Shown: piece after piece, positions 22,101-31,075 of the stretch
How positions within the stretch are numbered: the stretch's first letter is position 1
Layout of the letters: each line of letters begins with the position of its first letter
Origin: Anthoceros angustus
Lineage: Eukaryota > Streptophyta > Anthocerotopsida > Anthocerotales > Anthocerotaceae
NCBI GenBank assembly: GCA_010909165.1
Contig: VJWM01000272.1
Coordinates: forward strand, 62,001-126,000
Length of the DNA stretch: 64,000 nucleotides
Reading direction: 5' to 3'
The notes under the pieces: generated by a model
What the model was told of the DNA's origin: nothing
Databases searched by the model: none
What the model saw: the letters and a program-made list of their open reading frames with translations, nothing else
Made by a program: the position numbers and the translations under genes

Positions 22101-22698
22101 CAGATTCGGGCATTTTGTGCTTCGTATGAGGGTTGTGCAGGGGTTACATTGGTTGAAGGTGTTCTTCGACATGAATGTGTGGCATCCCTCACTCTATGCA
22201 GACATAGGAGACACGAGTGTATCCCGAGATAAGCTAGTCAAAGCGGTGGCTGCTGCAAAGAATCGATGCTATGCTCACTACACGCACCGGAGAGTCTGAC
22301 GGCAGCACCCAGCTCTACACTCATTTTAAAGGCCAACATAGAGTATGCAACCGTGGTGAATGGTCATGTCATTTTGGGACAAAAAGAGGACCTTGCCAGA
22401 GCCGAAGCAGAGTTCCAAGGTTCGAAGCTCTCAATCCTGTGAATCGTCTGTTTTTCGCTAGGTGTCCATACTCTGCACATGTAGTTTTTCTGTAGCATTA
22501 CACAAGTAGGCCGTTTCTTGCAAACTCTGAGGCTGTACCTGTTGCAGGATCAAAATCTAGCAGCAGAGAAGTTGCTGAGACTTCTATGCAGCTATCCCCG
22601 CAAGTAGTGCAAGGTGTGCAGAAAGAAGAACCTGTTGTTGGGAATAGTTATCCTAACCATGGTGTGGAAGCAGGCAAACGAAGAGGTTTGGCAATAAA
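13193..22698 (+). CDS. LRR-Roc-COR (ROCO) receptor-like gene, 3' truncated before its caspase domain
   Basis: This multi-exon gene model is supported by domain order and splice sites. It has an N-terminal helical segment (ALLAELESDSP) and ribonuclease-inhibitor-like LRRs repeated as five tandem modules. Two introns (18,629-18,730 and 18,791-18,944) flank a 60-bp linker exon, and the frame is kept across both. An intron at 20,328-20,483 lies within the Walker A region of the Roc GTPase. COR follows, with an intron at 21,764-21,878 (frame kept: PRLQ then VLLYTYCL). A further acceptor at 22,547 leads into the linker GVEAGKRRGLAI, after which homology to the caspase copies at 4-10 kb stops at about 22,698. 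ROCO proteins couple GTP binding to downstream effectors. Several frameshifts inside the LRR modules mean the gene is either decaying or contains sequence errors. Confidence 0.7.
13290..14650 (+). repeat. LRR module 1
   Basis: This is the first of five tandem modules. The order is the N-terminal segment (SPQLRALLAELESDSP), a Ser/Glu-rich stretch (EDSTESSVEEG), then LRRs: LVLEELNLFGYKGFG, VLSRLSLCG, LAGLRIGDPAPRN, SITRLVLECPGGQ, ALKDLRLSSFF, SITKLLVFHSRQ and HLRLDHISIKG. It is the most divergent of modules 1 to 3 and needs frame changes near 13,540, 13,860 and 13,960. The last part (13,956-14,903) is a single open frame that crosses into module 2, which shows that the module boundary is within coding sequence. 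Confidence 0.75.
14651..15960 (+). repeat. LRR module 2
   Basis: This module starts at QPQLRALLADLESESP and ends at GERLEKALGAARV. It is nearly identical to module 3, with differences mostly of 1 to 6 bases, such as an extra AACACC unit near 15,865. A frame of 356 codons covers 14,594-15,664. One frameshift lies near 15,590, in GALRENSSITK. LRRs of this RNase-inhibitor type form a curved solenoid that usually senses a ligand or regulates the adjoining GTPase. Confidence 0.78.
15961..17265 (+). repeat. LRR module 3
   Basis: This module has the same order as module 2 at very high identity. Small deletions relative to module 2 occur near 16,195, 16,340, 16,493, 16,644 and 16,830, so at least four frame changes are needed. 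The near-identity to module 2 points to a recent unequal crossover. The deletions remove bases from G or C runs and short direct repeats. Confidence 0.75.
17266..18628 (+). repeat. LRR module 4, ending at a splice donor
   Basis: The first half matches modules 2 and 3. The second half is clearly diverged: IRLRIGDPAPRNPKQPAPMF, then LTDLRLASFFVTRGL, FYKPFGPSNFSKAFF, SIKTLVLDDCEGLDD and ENISIKKTTWESEG. It ends with MRRRSAAPQG at 18,628, directly before a GT donor. So this is the module joined by splicing to the linker exon, and modules 2 and 3 probably arose by duplication of its 5' half. Confidence 0.75.
18731..18790 (+). other. 60-bp linker exon (Pro/Ala/Thr-rich)
   Basis: An exactly 60-base exon is flanked by a CAG acceptor (18,728-18,730) and a CAG/GTAATG donor at 18,791. 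Both junctions are phase 1, so the frame runs from APQG through SEEVPPPVTATVATSGAAA into VAVPEELSALLAEL. It links LRR module 4 to module 5 with a flexible Pro/Ala/Thr-rich spacer. Frame retention across two introns is the best sign that this region is or was a real spliced gene. Confidence 0.7.
18945..20327 (+). repeat. LRR module 5 (most divergent, adjacent to Roc)
   Basis: This exon starts right after a TTTCCAG acceptor. It has the same layout as the other modules but is well diverged: VPEELSALLAELDSPSP, LMKAIGKCPTLRFIDL, AIVERLDLSGFLGFG, TLQFLNMGYTGM, VLRTLYLSGNTT, TLRHLDVCSCFISQGL, NRYLNRLVLDGWKGLDD and NLKSISFENTVW. Frame changes are needed near 19,050, 19,150, 19,640 and 19,880. It ends at a GTGAGC donor at 20,328. 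Its distance from the other modules suggests it is the original LRR domain of the ROCO protein. Confidence 0.75.
20484..20905 (+). other. Roc (Ras-of-complex) GTPase domain
   Basis: After the acceptor the protein begins KTTIRNTLM, the end of a Walker A motif split by the intron. It continues with a switch-like region, ITVWDLAGHQEFHALHDF (the G3 DxxG motif), NSSLFLFVYNPF, and VVVTFGDKLEG (a G4-like T-x-x-D-K). This is the typical Roc order. Read as spliced, the residue before KTT is Arg and the first Walker Gly is not visible, so nucleotide binding is uncertain. A 16-base spaced duplication of CTTGAAGGT at 20,886 and 20,902 shifts the frame at the Roc/COR border. Confidence 0.75.
20903..22250 (+). 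other. COR domain and its C-terminal extension
   Basis: A 315-codon frame from 20,903 shows the COR features: ISVEKFSELFHSTCKAAIG, a winged-helix-like SEDYRRFLRDFMDKE, GEIIYFQ, VINLRWLGMGVFGQLIS, and EEQFIQLMLELHLCHES followed by YFVPICM. An intron with a GTTTGT donor (21,764) and TATTGTAG acceptor (21,878) separates FFPRLQ from VLLYTYCL. The second exon continues to GYLESMSFLKQHIVSQIRAF and then breaks frame near 22,215. COR mediates dimerisation of ROCO proteins. The tandem copies at 4-10 kb begin inside this last exon. Confidence 0.75.
22260..22698 (+). other. linker and start of the caspase domain, truncated
   Basis: This region is homologous to 5810-6240 and 8360-8790. It contains IEYATVVNGHVILGQ, then a likely intron ending at the TTGCAG acceptor 22,547, then VQKEEPVVGNSYPNHG and VEAGKRRGLAI. 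In copy 4 the same residues run straight into caspase p20. Here the match stops at about 22,698 and AT-rich unrelated DNA follows, so the protease domain of this gene copy has been removed or displaced. Confidence 0.7.
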
Positions 22699-23005
22699 TT
22701 TATCGAAAATAAATACAAAATAAGCTCAAAAAATGCCAAAATTTTAAGACAAGTGCGCACACTTGTGCGCGCATTTGTCTCAAAAACTTCGATTTTTTTT
22801 TTTGGGACTTTTCGTATTTTTTAGATTTTTTACTTTTTTTTTCCTTGAATGAACCGTCTGGGAATGCACTAGGAGACACGAACCCTATGGGTTCATGCCC
22901 CTAAAGCTTCTTGACCCTACGTGCGTGCACCTAGGCCCCCTTGCCCCCTGGTGTGCACACAAGTACGCGCATCTTCACTTAGGGGTTTTTTCTCTTTTCC
23001 AGATT
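22699..23005. other. AT-rich insertion or flank after the truncation point
   Basis: The interval is non-coding. It contains a perfect short hairpin, GCGCACA-CT-TGTGCGC, at about 22,753-22,770, and homopolymer T runs at 22,790-22,850. It begins exactly where the ROCO gene loses its caspase domain, so it may belong to the event that cut the gene. Confidence 0.45.
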
Positions 23006-23211
23006 CTATTATTGCAGGAATTTGCTCGAAAGAAATGTGGAAAATAAGAACCAACCACATTCAACTTTTCAACTTACCGGATATTTGATTATGCTTCATC
23101 AATAGTCTCTAGGGCAGACTCAAAATAGCGTTAATTTTCATTATGCCCTATGTGTAACTCACAACCGTGGCCGGAAATTGGCCCTTAGTGGACTTAAATA
23201 AAATTCTTCTT

Positions 23212-23226
23212 CTTCTTCTTCTTCTT
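23212..23226. repeat. CTT microsatellite
   Basis: A short perfect run of CTT lies at the left edge of the foldback loop. A second, less regular T/C-rich tract follows at about 23,320-23,360. Confidence 0.7.
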
Positions 23227-23227
23227 A

Positions 23228-23301
23228 CATCAAAACTCCGCAGTTAAGCGCCCTTGGGCCGGATTGGTGACCTCCCGGGAAGTCCCGATGCTGCATGCAC
23301 C
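23228..23301 (+). rRNA. 5S rRNA 3'-half fragment (pseudogene)
   Basis: The sequence matches the internal control region and 3' half of plant 5S rRNA. CAAAACTCCGCAGTTAAGCG is box A; GGATTGGTGACCTCCCGGG matches the box C region; GAAGTCCCGATGCTGCAT matches the 3' end. About 13 bases between the boxes (the intermediate element) are missing, as is the whole 5' half, so it is not a functional gene. 5S-derived pieces are known from Cassandra terminal-repeat elements and SINE3-type elements; here it sits in the loop of a foldback. Confidence 0.8.
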
Positions 23302-23598
23302 CTTCGTCTCATCTTTTCTTCCACTCCTTTTTTTTTTTTTCCCCTTCTTCTTCTTCTTTCCATTTTGAGCTCTAGAGTTCTTTGCTTTCCTTTCCCCGAA
23401 TTTTATTGAAGTCCACTAAGAACGGATTTCCTTCATGTGACTCATTTGTGAGTTACAGGCATAATGAGAATTAATCGCTATTCGAGTCGCCTTCAAACTA
23501 GTGTTGTGAAGCATAATCAAATATCTGGCGTTGAAAAATTGAATATGTTGCGTTCTTATTTCCCACAATTTGTTTCAAGCAAACTCCGCAATAATAGG

Positions 23599-25552
23599 GT
23601 CAAGAATGAGAGAAAACCGGAGTGAAGATTGAGTTGTCGTAAGTAGATTGATAAAAGTATGCTTGACATCATCATAAATGGGATAGAGGAACACAAAGTG
23701 GTCTTCGCCTCAACACCCTGCATAACTTGCAAATTCTGGACTCCTTGGTGGCTTTGGACGTGCCGTCTATCGGTCTCAATTCAATTCACGATGAGACCCG
23801 TCTGAATATGACCCGTAATCATCCTAAGCTTGAAAGACACATGGGTGCGAAGATAGAGAGAAAGCAAAGGTTTCCCAGTTGGGAACGATCACGAAAAATT
23901 GTTTGTAGGTCTTGAGCTTAGTGGGTAAGGGAGAGAGGAGACCAAGTATAGGACAAATAGGTAGTCAACAACAAATAGGTAGTCAAATATGTAGGCATAG
24001 CTCATCAACAAAACCAAACCAACTCCTTTCTCCTTCTTACATAACGCATTACATGTGCACCTATGCTCATTCCTAAAGCCAACTCATTCAATCTCGTCAT
24101 CTAATGAGTGCTCCTCACCTTCGCATTTGTCCAAAGCCCTTTTGTTTTGCACTATGTGGCCCAAGCGCCATGCATGATACATCCACTTGTCCTTGAAGGC
24201 CCTCGCACGGTGACCCAACGCCACGATCTCCATACTCCGCACTCCAACTTCATTCCACCTCATCAATATGTAGGCCAAACAAGTTTGGAGAAGATGATCC
24301 CCATGGCGGACTACCATATTACAAGGTAAATCCAAGAGGCATGAGGTAGTGCGGTCAAAAGCAACATGAGGTAGTAGTAGTAGTGTGCAGCGCGGATCTA
24401 CAAGCAAAATCCTAATATTCCAGTGAACAAATCGTACTTGAAAGTAATTGTCATGCATGAAAGAAAAGGGCCAGCAGTCACCTGGGGACCGTCCACGGCC
24501 ACTCCGGCGAAGGCGAAGGCTAAAGTTAAGGCTTTGTATCAATGCTTGTGAATTACGGATCCCCATCCCGGTATGATTGGAGACAAGGACGCTCAACCCC
24601 GACGTTCTTTTGCGGCCATGGATAGGTGCACGATTGCGGTATGCTGGTGAGGGGATGAAGTTTGCTTGGTCTTTAAGACTTTATGTACGTCGACGTCCAC
24701 ACCACATAGACAAAGGCTCAATCGTATGAAGAAGAGGAGAAGAATTTTATTCAACTCTGTTTCTTACGTCTGTATGTTTCTTACGCCTTTGTGCACAATC
24801 GCGTTTCATCCACTACCACGAATTGCGTCGTCAGATTTATTATTCACGATCAAGGGAGTCCCAAGTTGGTGATCTCCAATATTTATCTATGGGGTATAGC
24901 CGACGCGACGGCAGCTGAGTGAGAGCCTGCTTGTCTCAGAAGAACTCAGAAGTGAGTGAAGGCTTCAGAGCCTGGGGTGCCCCAATGTCAAGTGGAAGAT
25001 GACAACGTGCTAATATCTATGCACTCAACAAAGTAGTCAGGGACCTGATTCTCGTAGGAAGAAGCTCGCTACACCTCAAGTTCCCCGAAAGGGAATCACT
25101 CCTGCAAACAGAAACGTTCACAGTTACCAGTTGCTGGACGTAAAGGACAGCATTGGCATGCAAACAAGGGACGTGGTAAGATGTGGCATTCCACAGAAAC
25201 GAACAGAGTCAAAACCAAAAACACGCGAGGCGGCAATGACTCAGATTATGGGTGGTGATCTATTAGAATTGTGGGCACGGGTTCAAGGACAATCATGAAC
25301 TGGAGAGAGAGGAAAGAGAACGGGAATGGGAAGGATGCCCCGGGTGACCGACGAGGTGAACTAGCGAATTGAGGTCGTGTGTGAACTTTGCATCGGTTCG
25401 TATGGCTTCTGCTTGGCGTGGCCTTGGAGAGGCATTCCATGAGGTTGACGTATCCTTGGCAAGGCATTCCACGTTTGCTCCTGCATATATGCTGGGATGT
25501 ACGCACGGTTTTACGTTCATAGGTCAGTAGGATCCTGCGTTACCTGGCGCAG
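23599..25552. other. non-coding interval
   Basis: No convincing gene is present. A 170-codon minus-strand frame (24,084-24,596) has no recognisable family and may be chance. The last 300 bases probably include the promoter of the following PPR gene. Confidence 0.4.
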
Positions 25553-28316
25553 GTGTTTCATGGAAAAATGTGTCGTTTAAATGTGACATCTTGGAATGCC
25601 ATGGTCTTGGGGTACCACCAGATGAGTTGTGGTGTGGAGGCTGCTGCTGTTGTGGTCAATGATGCAAGACAAGGGTCAAGGGTGCAAGACCTGGGTCAAG
25701 GATTCAAGAGAAGGGTCAAGTCCCGAATGGGACAACATGTGCTGGTGAGAGCCACCGACGCCGGCCGATGTCAGTCACAACAAAACTTGGATGTGATTTG
25801 TAGGAAGGAAACACGCTTGTGGATGCGTATGCAAAATGTGGGGACCTCCAGGAATGAGTCAAATGCTTGAAGACTTGCCTCTCAAAAGTAATGTGGTTCC
25901 GGGGCACACCATGATCTTGGGGTACACCTCCCAGATCCACAAGGCTGAACAGGAAGCTCTGCTCCTGTACTCACAGATGCAGCAGGAAGGTGTGGTCCCG
26001 AATTACCGCACATATGCTGTTGTCCTTAAAGCTTGCCGTAGCCTGGCAGCATGGGGTGGGCGAAATGGTGGGCATGCACTTGGATCAAGTGTGAGAGAGC
26101 AATGCCTGCGAACTGTGAAAGCTGTCCATTCCGATGTTGTGAAGGGTAAGTGCAAGTCGGACGTGTTTGTGGCCAACATGCTTGTGGATGCATACTCAAA
26201 AGTGTGGAAGTGTAGAAGATGCTAGACACGTGTTTGATAACATGCCTGTCCGTAGTGTGGTTTCTTGGACTGCCATGATTTTGGGGTACGCCCATATGCA
26301 CAAGGGTGAGGAGGCTTTGAAGTTGTACATGGAGATGCGACGAGCAGGTGTTGTTCCCAACGAGAGAACATATGTGGGTGCGCTTAAGGCCTGCAGTACC
26401 ATGGCAGAGTTGGGAGCTGATGGCGTATCTCCCAAACGCCAGTTTCTGGAACCTCTTGTGAGAGCCATCCACCAAGATGTCAAGAAGGCGAGGTTGGAGC
26501 CAAATGTGTTTGTGGGGAACATGCTGGTGGATGCTTATGCAAAATGCGGAGCCTGGAGACTGCCAGGCAGGTGTTTGAGGACATGTCTTACCGCAATGTA
26601 GTGGTATGGAATACGATGATCTTTGGTTACTCCCAGCAAGCGGGGAAGGGTGAAGAAGCTCTGCTGCTCTACAAACAGATGCAACAAGGTGGTGTGGTAG
26701 CTGATTCCCGAACATATGTCGGTGCGCTTCAGGCTTGCGGTGCCATTGCAGAACAGGAGAGAAACGAGGGTGACGGAGTTCGTGTCACAAAACAGTGCCT
26801 GGAAACCGTGACAACCATCCACAGACATGTCTTGAAGAGGAAGTTGGAGTCCGATGTATTTGTAGCAACCATGCTGGTGGACGTGTATGCCAAATGTGGA
26901 AGCCTGGAGAAGGCCAGGAAGTTGTTCGAAAACATGCCTCACCGTGATGCGGTTTCATGGAATGCCATGATCTTGGGATATGCTCAGATGCAGGAGCCTC
27001 AAGAGGCCTTGAACCTGTACGAGTTGATGAGACAGGAATCCGTGGTTCCTGACGACCGCACTTATGTTGCTGTTCTGAAGGCTTGCTGCACCCTTGCCCA
27101 ACAAGTAGGGGACAGAAAATGCATTGCCTGCAGACAGTGGCACGCATCCATGGCGATGTGGGCAAAGGACGGTTTGATTCCAACGTGTTTGTCGCAAACA
27201 TGCTCGTAAATGCGTATGCAAAATGTGGGAACCTGGAGAAGGCCCGGCTGGTGTTTGACAAGATCCCTCATCGTGATGTGGTGGCTTGGACTGCCATGGT
27301 TTTAGGGTACGCCCAGATGGACAAGGGTGAAGAAGCTTTGCACCTGTACTCGCAGATGCAACAGGAAGGTGTCCTGCCAAACGAGCGCACATTCGTGGCT
27401 GCCCTGACAGCCTGCAGCAGCGTGGCTGGACTGGAGAAGGGAAGCAAATCCACGCTCAGATCCGCGAAGCCGGTGTGGATCTCTGCGCCTCCTCCCATGT
27501 GGCCAACAGTCTGATCGACATGTATGGCAAGTGCTCCAGCATGGTGGATGCGCGGAAGGTGTTCGACGCCATTGCCACTAACGACATCGTCGCATGGAAC
27601 GCGTTGCTGTTAGGGTACGCGAAGCAAGGGCAGAGCGAGGCTGTGTTCCAATTGTTGGAGAGGATGAAGCAGGAGGAATCCATCCCAACGACATCACCTT
27701 CCTCGGCGTGCTCATGGTATGCAGTCATGTCGGCCTGATGGACACCGGCCAGAAGTTCTTGGATGCCATGAGCAGAGATTACGGCATAGATCCCTCGATC
27801 CAGCACCTCAACTGCATGGTGGATCTCCTCGGCCGCGCAGGCCGCATCCACCAAGCCATGGCCATGGTCCGCAGCATGCCCTTCCCGGCTGACATGTCCG
27901 TGTGGCGGAGCATCCTCAGCGCCTGCCAGAAGTGGCGAGCCGTGGAGCTCGGAAGGCGGGCCTTCGAATGCGCTGTTCGGCTGGATGCACGAGACGCTGC
28001 GCCGTACGTCTTCATGGCCAACATCTATCTTGCTGCCGGCATGCCGGCCATGGCGGATAAGGTTCAGGCACGGCGTGCGATGGCGCAGGCGTGGAAGGAG
28101 CCGGGGCGCAGCTGGTGGATGGACGGGACCGGGAAGGTGCATGTTTTTCTGGTGGCGGATGCTGGACATCCCGAGAGCGAGGGCATTTACGCCAAATTAG
28201 ACGACATTGTTGCCTCTCTTCGCCGAAACCTGATTTCGTGTAGAGACTTTTCCCTTCAGTGCTTCTCCGTTCGTGACGAAATGAGGTCACGGAAGGAGAA
28301 GCATCAAACGGCATAG
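25553..28316 (+). CDS. E-class PPR protein gene with frameshifts
   Basis: This long intronless PLS-type PPR gene has at least seven repeat triplets. Landmarks are VTSWNAMVLGYHQM (25,590), MILGYTSQIHK, VFVANMLVDAYSK (26,170), VVSWTAMILGYAHM (26,270), MLVDAYAKCG (26,525), MLVDVYAKCGSLEKAR (26,870), AVSWNAMILGYAQM, NMLVNAYAKCGNLEKAR (27,200), VVAWTAMVLGYAQM, and MYGKCSSMVDARKVF (27,520). The end has E1/E2 motifs and a PG box (PGRSWWMDGTGKVHVFL) followed by HPESEGIYAKL, but no zinc-binding DYW domain. It is probably an organelle RNA-editing factor that needs a DYW partner. Frame changes near 25,850, 26,205, 26,550, 27,115, 27,447 and 27,680 are mostly single bases; several lie at short homopolymers. 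Confidence 0.8.
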
Positions 28317-28389
28317 TTTCTTGCCCGCCTCCTTCGAGTTCTTCTTTTCGTCCTCTTTGGCTGTCGGAGCTTTCGTCGAGGTGCTGGCT

Positions 28390-29376
28390 ATGGCGGCGGA
28401 GGAAGGGAAGGCGCGGCCGGGGGTGCTGCTGGCGGTGCGGGTGAGCGAGTACCTGGAGAAGGCGCTGGAGAGCAGGTACGCGCTGCACCGGCTGTACGCG
28501 GCGCCATTGAGGGAGGCGGAGCGGGCGGAGTGGCTTGGCGCCATCGCTCCGGCGGTGCGCGCGGTGGTCGGCAGCGCGGCGGGCGCGGCCTCTGCAGAGC
28601 TCATCGCGCAGCTGCCGGCGCTGGAGCTGGTGGCGTGCAACAGCGTGGGAACGGACAAGGTGCATCTTCCGAGCTGCAAGGAGCGGGGGATCGCGGTGAG
28701 CAACACGCCGGACGTGCTCACAGACGACTGCGCGGATTTGGCTTTGGCTCTGATGCTGACTTCCTCCCGCCGCCTGGTGGCCGCGGACGGCTACCTGCGG
28801 CAGGGGCTGTGGGAGGCGCAGGGGGACTTCCCGCTGGCGACCAAGGTGTCAGGGAAGCGGGTAGGGATCGTGGGGCTGGGCCGCATCGGGTTGGCTGTGG
28901 CCTCCCGGGCGCGCGCCTTCGGGTGCGCCATCTCTTACCACGGCCGGGGCCGAAAACAGGAGGCGGACTCGCAGGGTTTCCGCTTCTTTGACAGCGCGGA
29001 GGGCCTGGCGCGGGAGTCGGACTTCCTCGTCCTCTGCTGCCCGCTCACCAGGGACACCGCGGGGCTGGTGGACAGGAAGGTGCTTGACGCGCTTGGCCCC
29101 AAAGGCACGCTCATCAACATCGCGCGTGGTCCCGTGGTGGACGAGCCGGAGCTGGTGCTGGCCCTGCTGGAGGGCCGCCTCGGCGCCGCGGGCTTGGATG
29201 TCTACCAGGACGAGCCCCGCGTGCCGAAGGCGCTGTGCGGGTTGGACAATGTTGTGCTGCTCCCGCATGTGGCCAGCGCGACTGTGGAGACTCGCACAGC
29301 CATGGCTGACCTCGTGTTGGAGAACTTGGCCGCGCATTTCGCAGGGAAACCGCTCATTACACCTCTCGATTTCTAG
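28390..29376 (+). CDS. D-isomer-specific 2-hydroxyacid dehydrogenase (hydroxyphenylpyruvate/glyoxylate reductase type)
   Basis: This is an intact 328-residue single-exon gene. The start is the ATG at 28,390 (MAAEEGKARPG), which gives the usual family length. The fold order is clear: an N-terminal substrate half with CNSVGTDKVHLPSC and SNTPDVLTDDCADLALAL, the NAD(P)-binding motif GLGRIG at residues 162-167, and the catalytic triad Arg246 (INIARG), Glu275 (YQDEP) and His293 (LLPHVASAT). These residues fit plant HPPR/HPR2-3 enzymes, which reduce 4-hydroxyphenylpyruvate, hydroxypyruvate or glyoxylate with NADPH in the cytosol. The exact substrate cannot be told from sequence. No targeting peptide is seen. 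It starts 73 bases after the PPR gene's stop on the same strand. The open frame and rich CTG/CAG content contrast with the eroded repeats around it. Confidence 0.92.
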   Translation: MAAEEGKARPGVLLAVRVSEYLEKALESRYALHRLYAAPLREAERAEWLGAIAPAVRAVVGSAAGAASAELIAQLPALELVACNSVGTDKVHLPSCKERGIAVSNTPDVLTDDCADLALALMLTSSRRLVAADGYLRQGLWEAQGDFPLATKVSGKRVGIVGLGRIGLAVASRARAFGCAISYHGRGRKQEADSQGFRFFDSAEGLARESDFLVLCCPLTRDTAGLVDRKVLDALGPKGTLINIARGPVVDEPELVLALLEGRLGAAGLDVYQDEPRVPKALCGLDNVVLLPHVASATVETRTAMADLVLENLAAHFAGKPLITPLDF

Positions 29377-29449
29377 GTCATTCCAGTAGAGTTACATCGG
29401 TGGCATACGTTCCTATGAAGACGCACATCTGAGGAATGCTAGGATTGTA

Positions 29450-29890
29450 CTATATGGAAACACTGTTCGGCACACCTCTCCCTGTCACGCCAGGCACCAC
29501 CACTTGCTTGCCGTTCTTCTCCACGAACTCCGTCCGCGGGTGCAGCAGGAGGTAGGGGATGACGGCTGCGCCGGTCCTCAGCTTCAGATCCGGGTTCCTG
29601 TTCCTGCGATCTATTTCCGCTCCGACGGCCTGGATGGCGGAGGAGAATCTGTCCATGGCTGCCAGGGCGCGCTCGTCTTCCGTCCAGTGCGCAGGCCGCT
29701 CGCCGATGAATTCCTCGTCTCTAGAATGGGTCGACAGCAGCTGCACTGTGGACATCAACTTGGTCGCCTGCACCTGGTTGGGGAGGGTTGCCAGGAAAAA
29801 CGTCTCCGGTCTGGCCAGGAAGGCTTCGTATTCTGGAGAGTTCTCTTCGGGAATGAGTATGTTTCAGGCACAATCATGTGCGCGCCGCGA
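29450..29890 (-). pseudogene. lipoxygenase C-terminal fragment, copy 1
   Basis: The minus strand encodes the end of a plant lipoxygenase: FLATLPNQVQATKLMSTVQ, LSTHSRDEEFIGERPAHW, a helical stretch, and the C-terminal GRGVPNSVSI with a stop codon at 29,450-29,452. The final Ile is the iron ligand contributed by the C-terminus in this family. The rest of the enzyme (PLAT domain and the His ligands) is not in the window, so this is only a last-exon fragment. Lipoxygenases dioxygenate polyunsaturated fatty acids in oxylipin synthesis. A base missing from CCTGG near 29,868 shifts the upstream frame. It is convergent with the dehydrogenase gene, 73 bases away. Confidence 0.85.
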
Positions 29891-30737
29891 AGTTAACCCC
29901 TGGCTTGGCTAACCACAGGTTAACTAACTGCGGGTTGAAGGTTAAGTGTAGGTTTCCGTTATAGCCCTTATTTCAAGCCGTACGTTCGGTAATTAACATT
30001 GGCGACTACTATAACGGGTTAAACCTGCCACCATAATCATCTATGGATATTTTAAGGTTCAAATGAAGGTGGACAACTGCGGAATACGAAGCTCTCCTTC
30101 CTCTCAGAGTTGCCTGACATTCGCTGCAAAGTTTGAAGAGCTAGCGAAATGCACAACGCTTCTCCACCCTATTCTTGCGGTCGCATGCCCTGTGGCGATT
30201 GGAAGGTTAAGTGTAGGTTTCCGTTATAGCCCTTATTTCAAGCCGTACGTTCGGTAATTAACATTGGCGACTGCTATAACGGGTTAAACCTGCCACCATA
30301 ATCATCTATGGATATTTTAAGGTTCAAACGAAGGTGGACAAATGCGAATCTGAAGCTCTTCCTCTCGAGTTGCGACATTCGCTCGAAGTTTGAAGAGCTA
30401 GCGAAATGCACAACTTCTCCACCCTATTCTTGCGGTCGCATGCGGGCGATTGGAAGGCCATAGCGGCGCGATGGGCGGTCTGGACAATGTATCACGCATA
30501 GATGGTTTGCGGTGCGCCGCCTTGTCAGATCAAGGCTGCCGAAGGTGGAGAAGGTGACAATCATGGACACCACTCCGAGCATGGAAGGCATCAAGGTCTC
30601 ATGTCGATACAACTCCGATGGAGAAGGGATAGAATGTAGGCCAAGGATTCGAGACCACGCCAATCCGGATTAGGAATCCAACATTGGTGAAGATGGAACG
30701 CGATGCGAAATTGTTTCTTCATCGATCCATGGAGGAG

Positions 30738-31075
30738 GTGGGGATGACAGCTGCGCCGGTCCTCAGCTTCAGGTCCGGGTTCCTGTTCCTGCGATCTATT
30801 TCCGCTCCGACGGCCTGGATGGCGGAGGAGAATCTGTCCAAGGCTGCCAGGGCGCGCTCGTCTTCCGTCCAGTGCGCAGGCCGCTCGCCGATGAATTCCT
30901 CGTCTCTAGAATGGGTCGACAGCAGCTGCACTGTGGACATCAACTTGGTCGCCTGCACCTGGTTGGGGAGGGTTGCCAGGAAAAACGTCTCCGGTCTGGC
31001 CAGGAAGGCTTCGTATTCTGGAGAGTTCTCTTCGGGAATGAGTATGTTTCAGGCACAATCATGTGCGCCGCGAAG
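30738..31075 (-). pseudogene. lipoxygenase C-terminal fragment, copy 2
   Basis: This is a second copy of the same exon piece (QATKLMSTVQLLSTHSRDEE to KLRTGAAVIP). It is cut at AAVIP, where the sequence switches to unrelated repeat DNA (TSSMDR in the read-through), so the true C-terminus is lost. It lies about 1.19 kb from copy 1. Confidence 0.8.

Larger units (their letters stand above)
23006..23598. mobile_element. 593-bp foldback (inverted-repeat) element
   Basis: The left arm 23,006-23,206 and the reverse complement of the right arm 23,398-23,598 match over about 200 bases with scattered differences. Examples are CTATTATTGCAGG against CTATTATTGCGG and CATAATCAAATATC in both. The 191-bp loop carries a CTT microsatellite, a 5S rRNA fragment and a T/C-rich tract. 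Transcribed, it would form a long hairpin and could feed small-RNA production. No coding capacity and no clear target-site duplication were found. Confidence 0.75.

Noticed and set aside
24084-24596. A 170-codon minus-strand open frame.
   Set aside because: No recognisable motif, no supporting neighbour or duplicate, and length within chance expectation for this composition.
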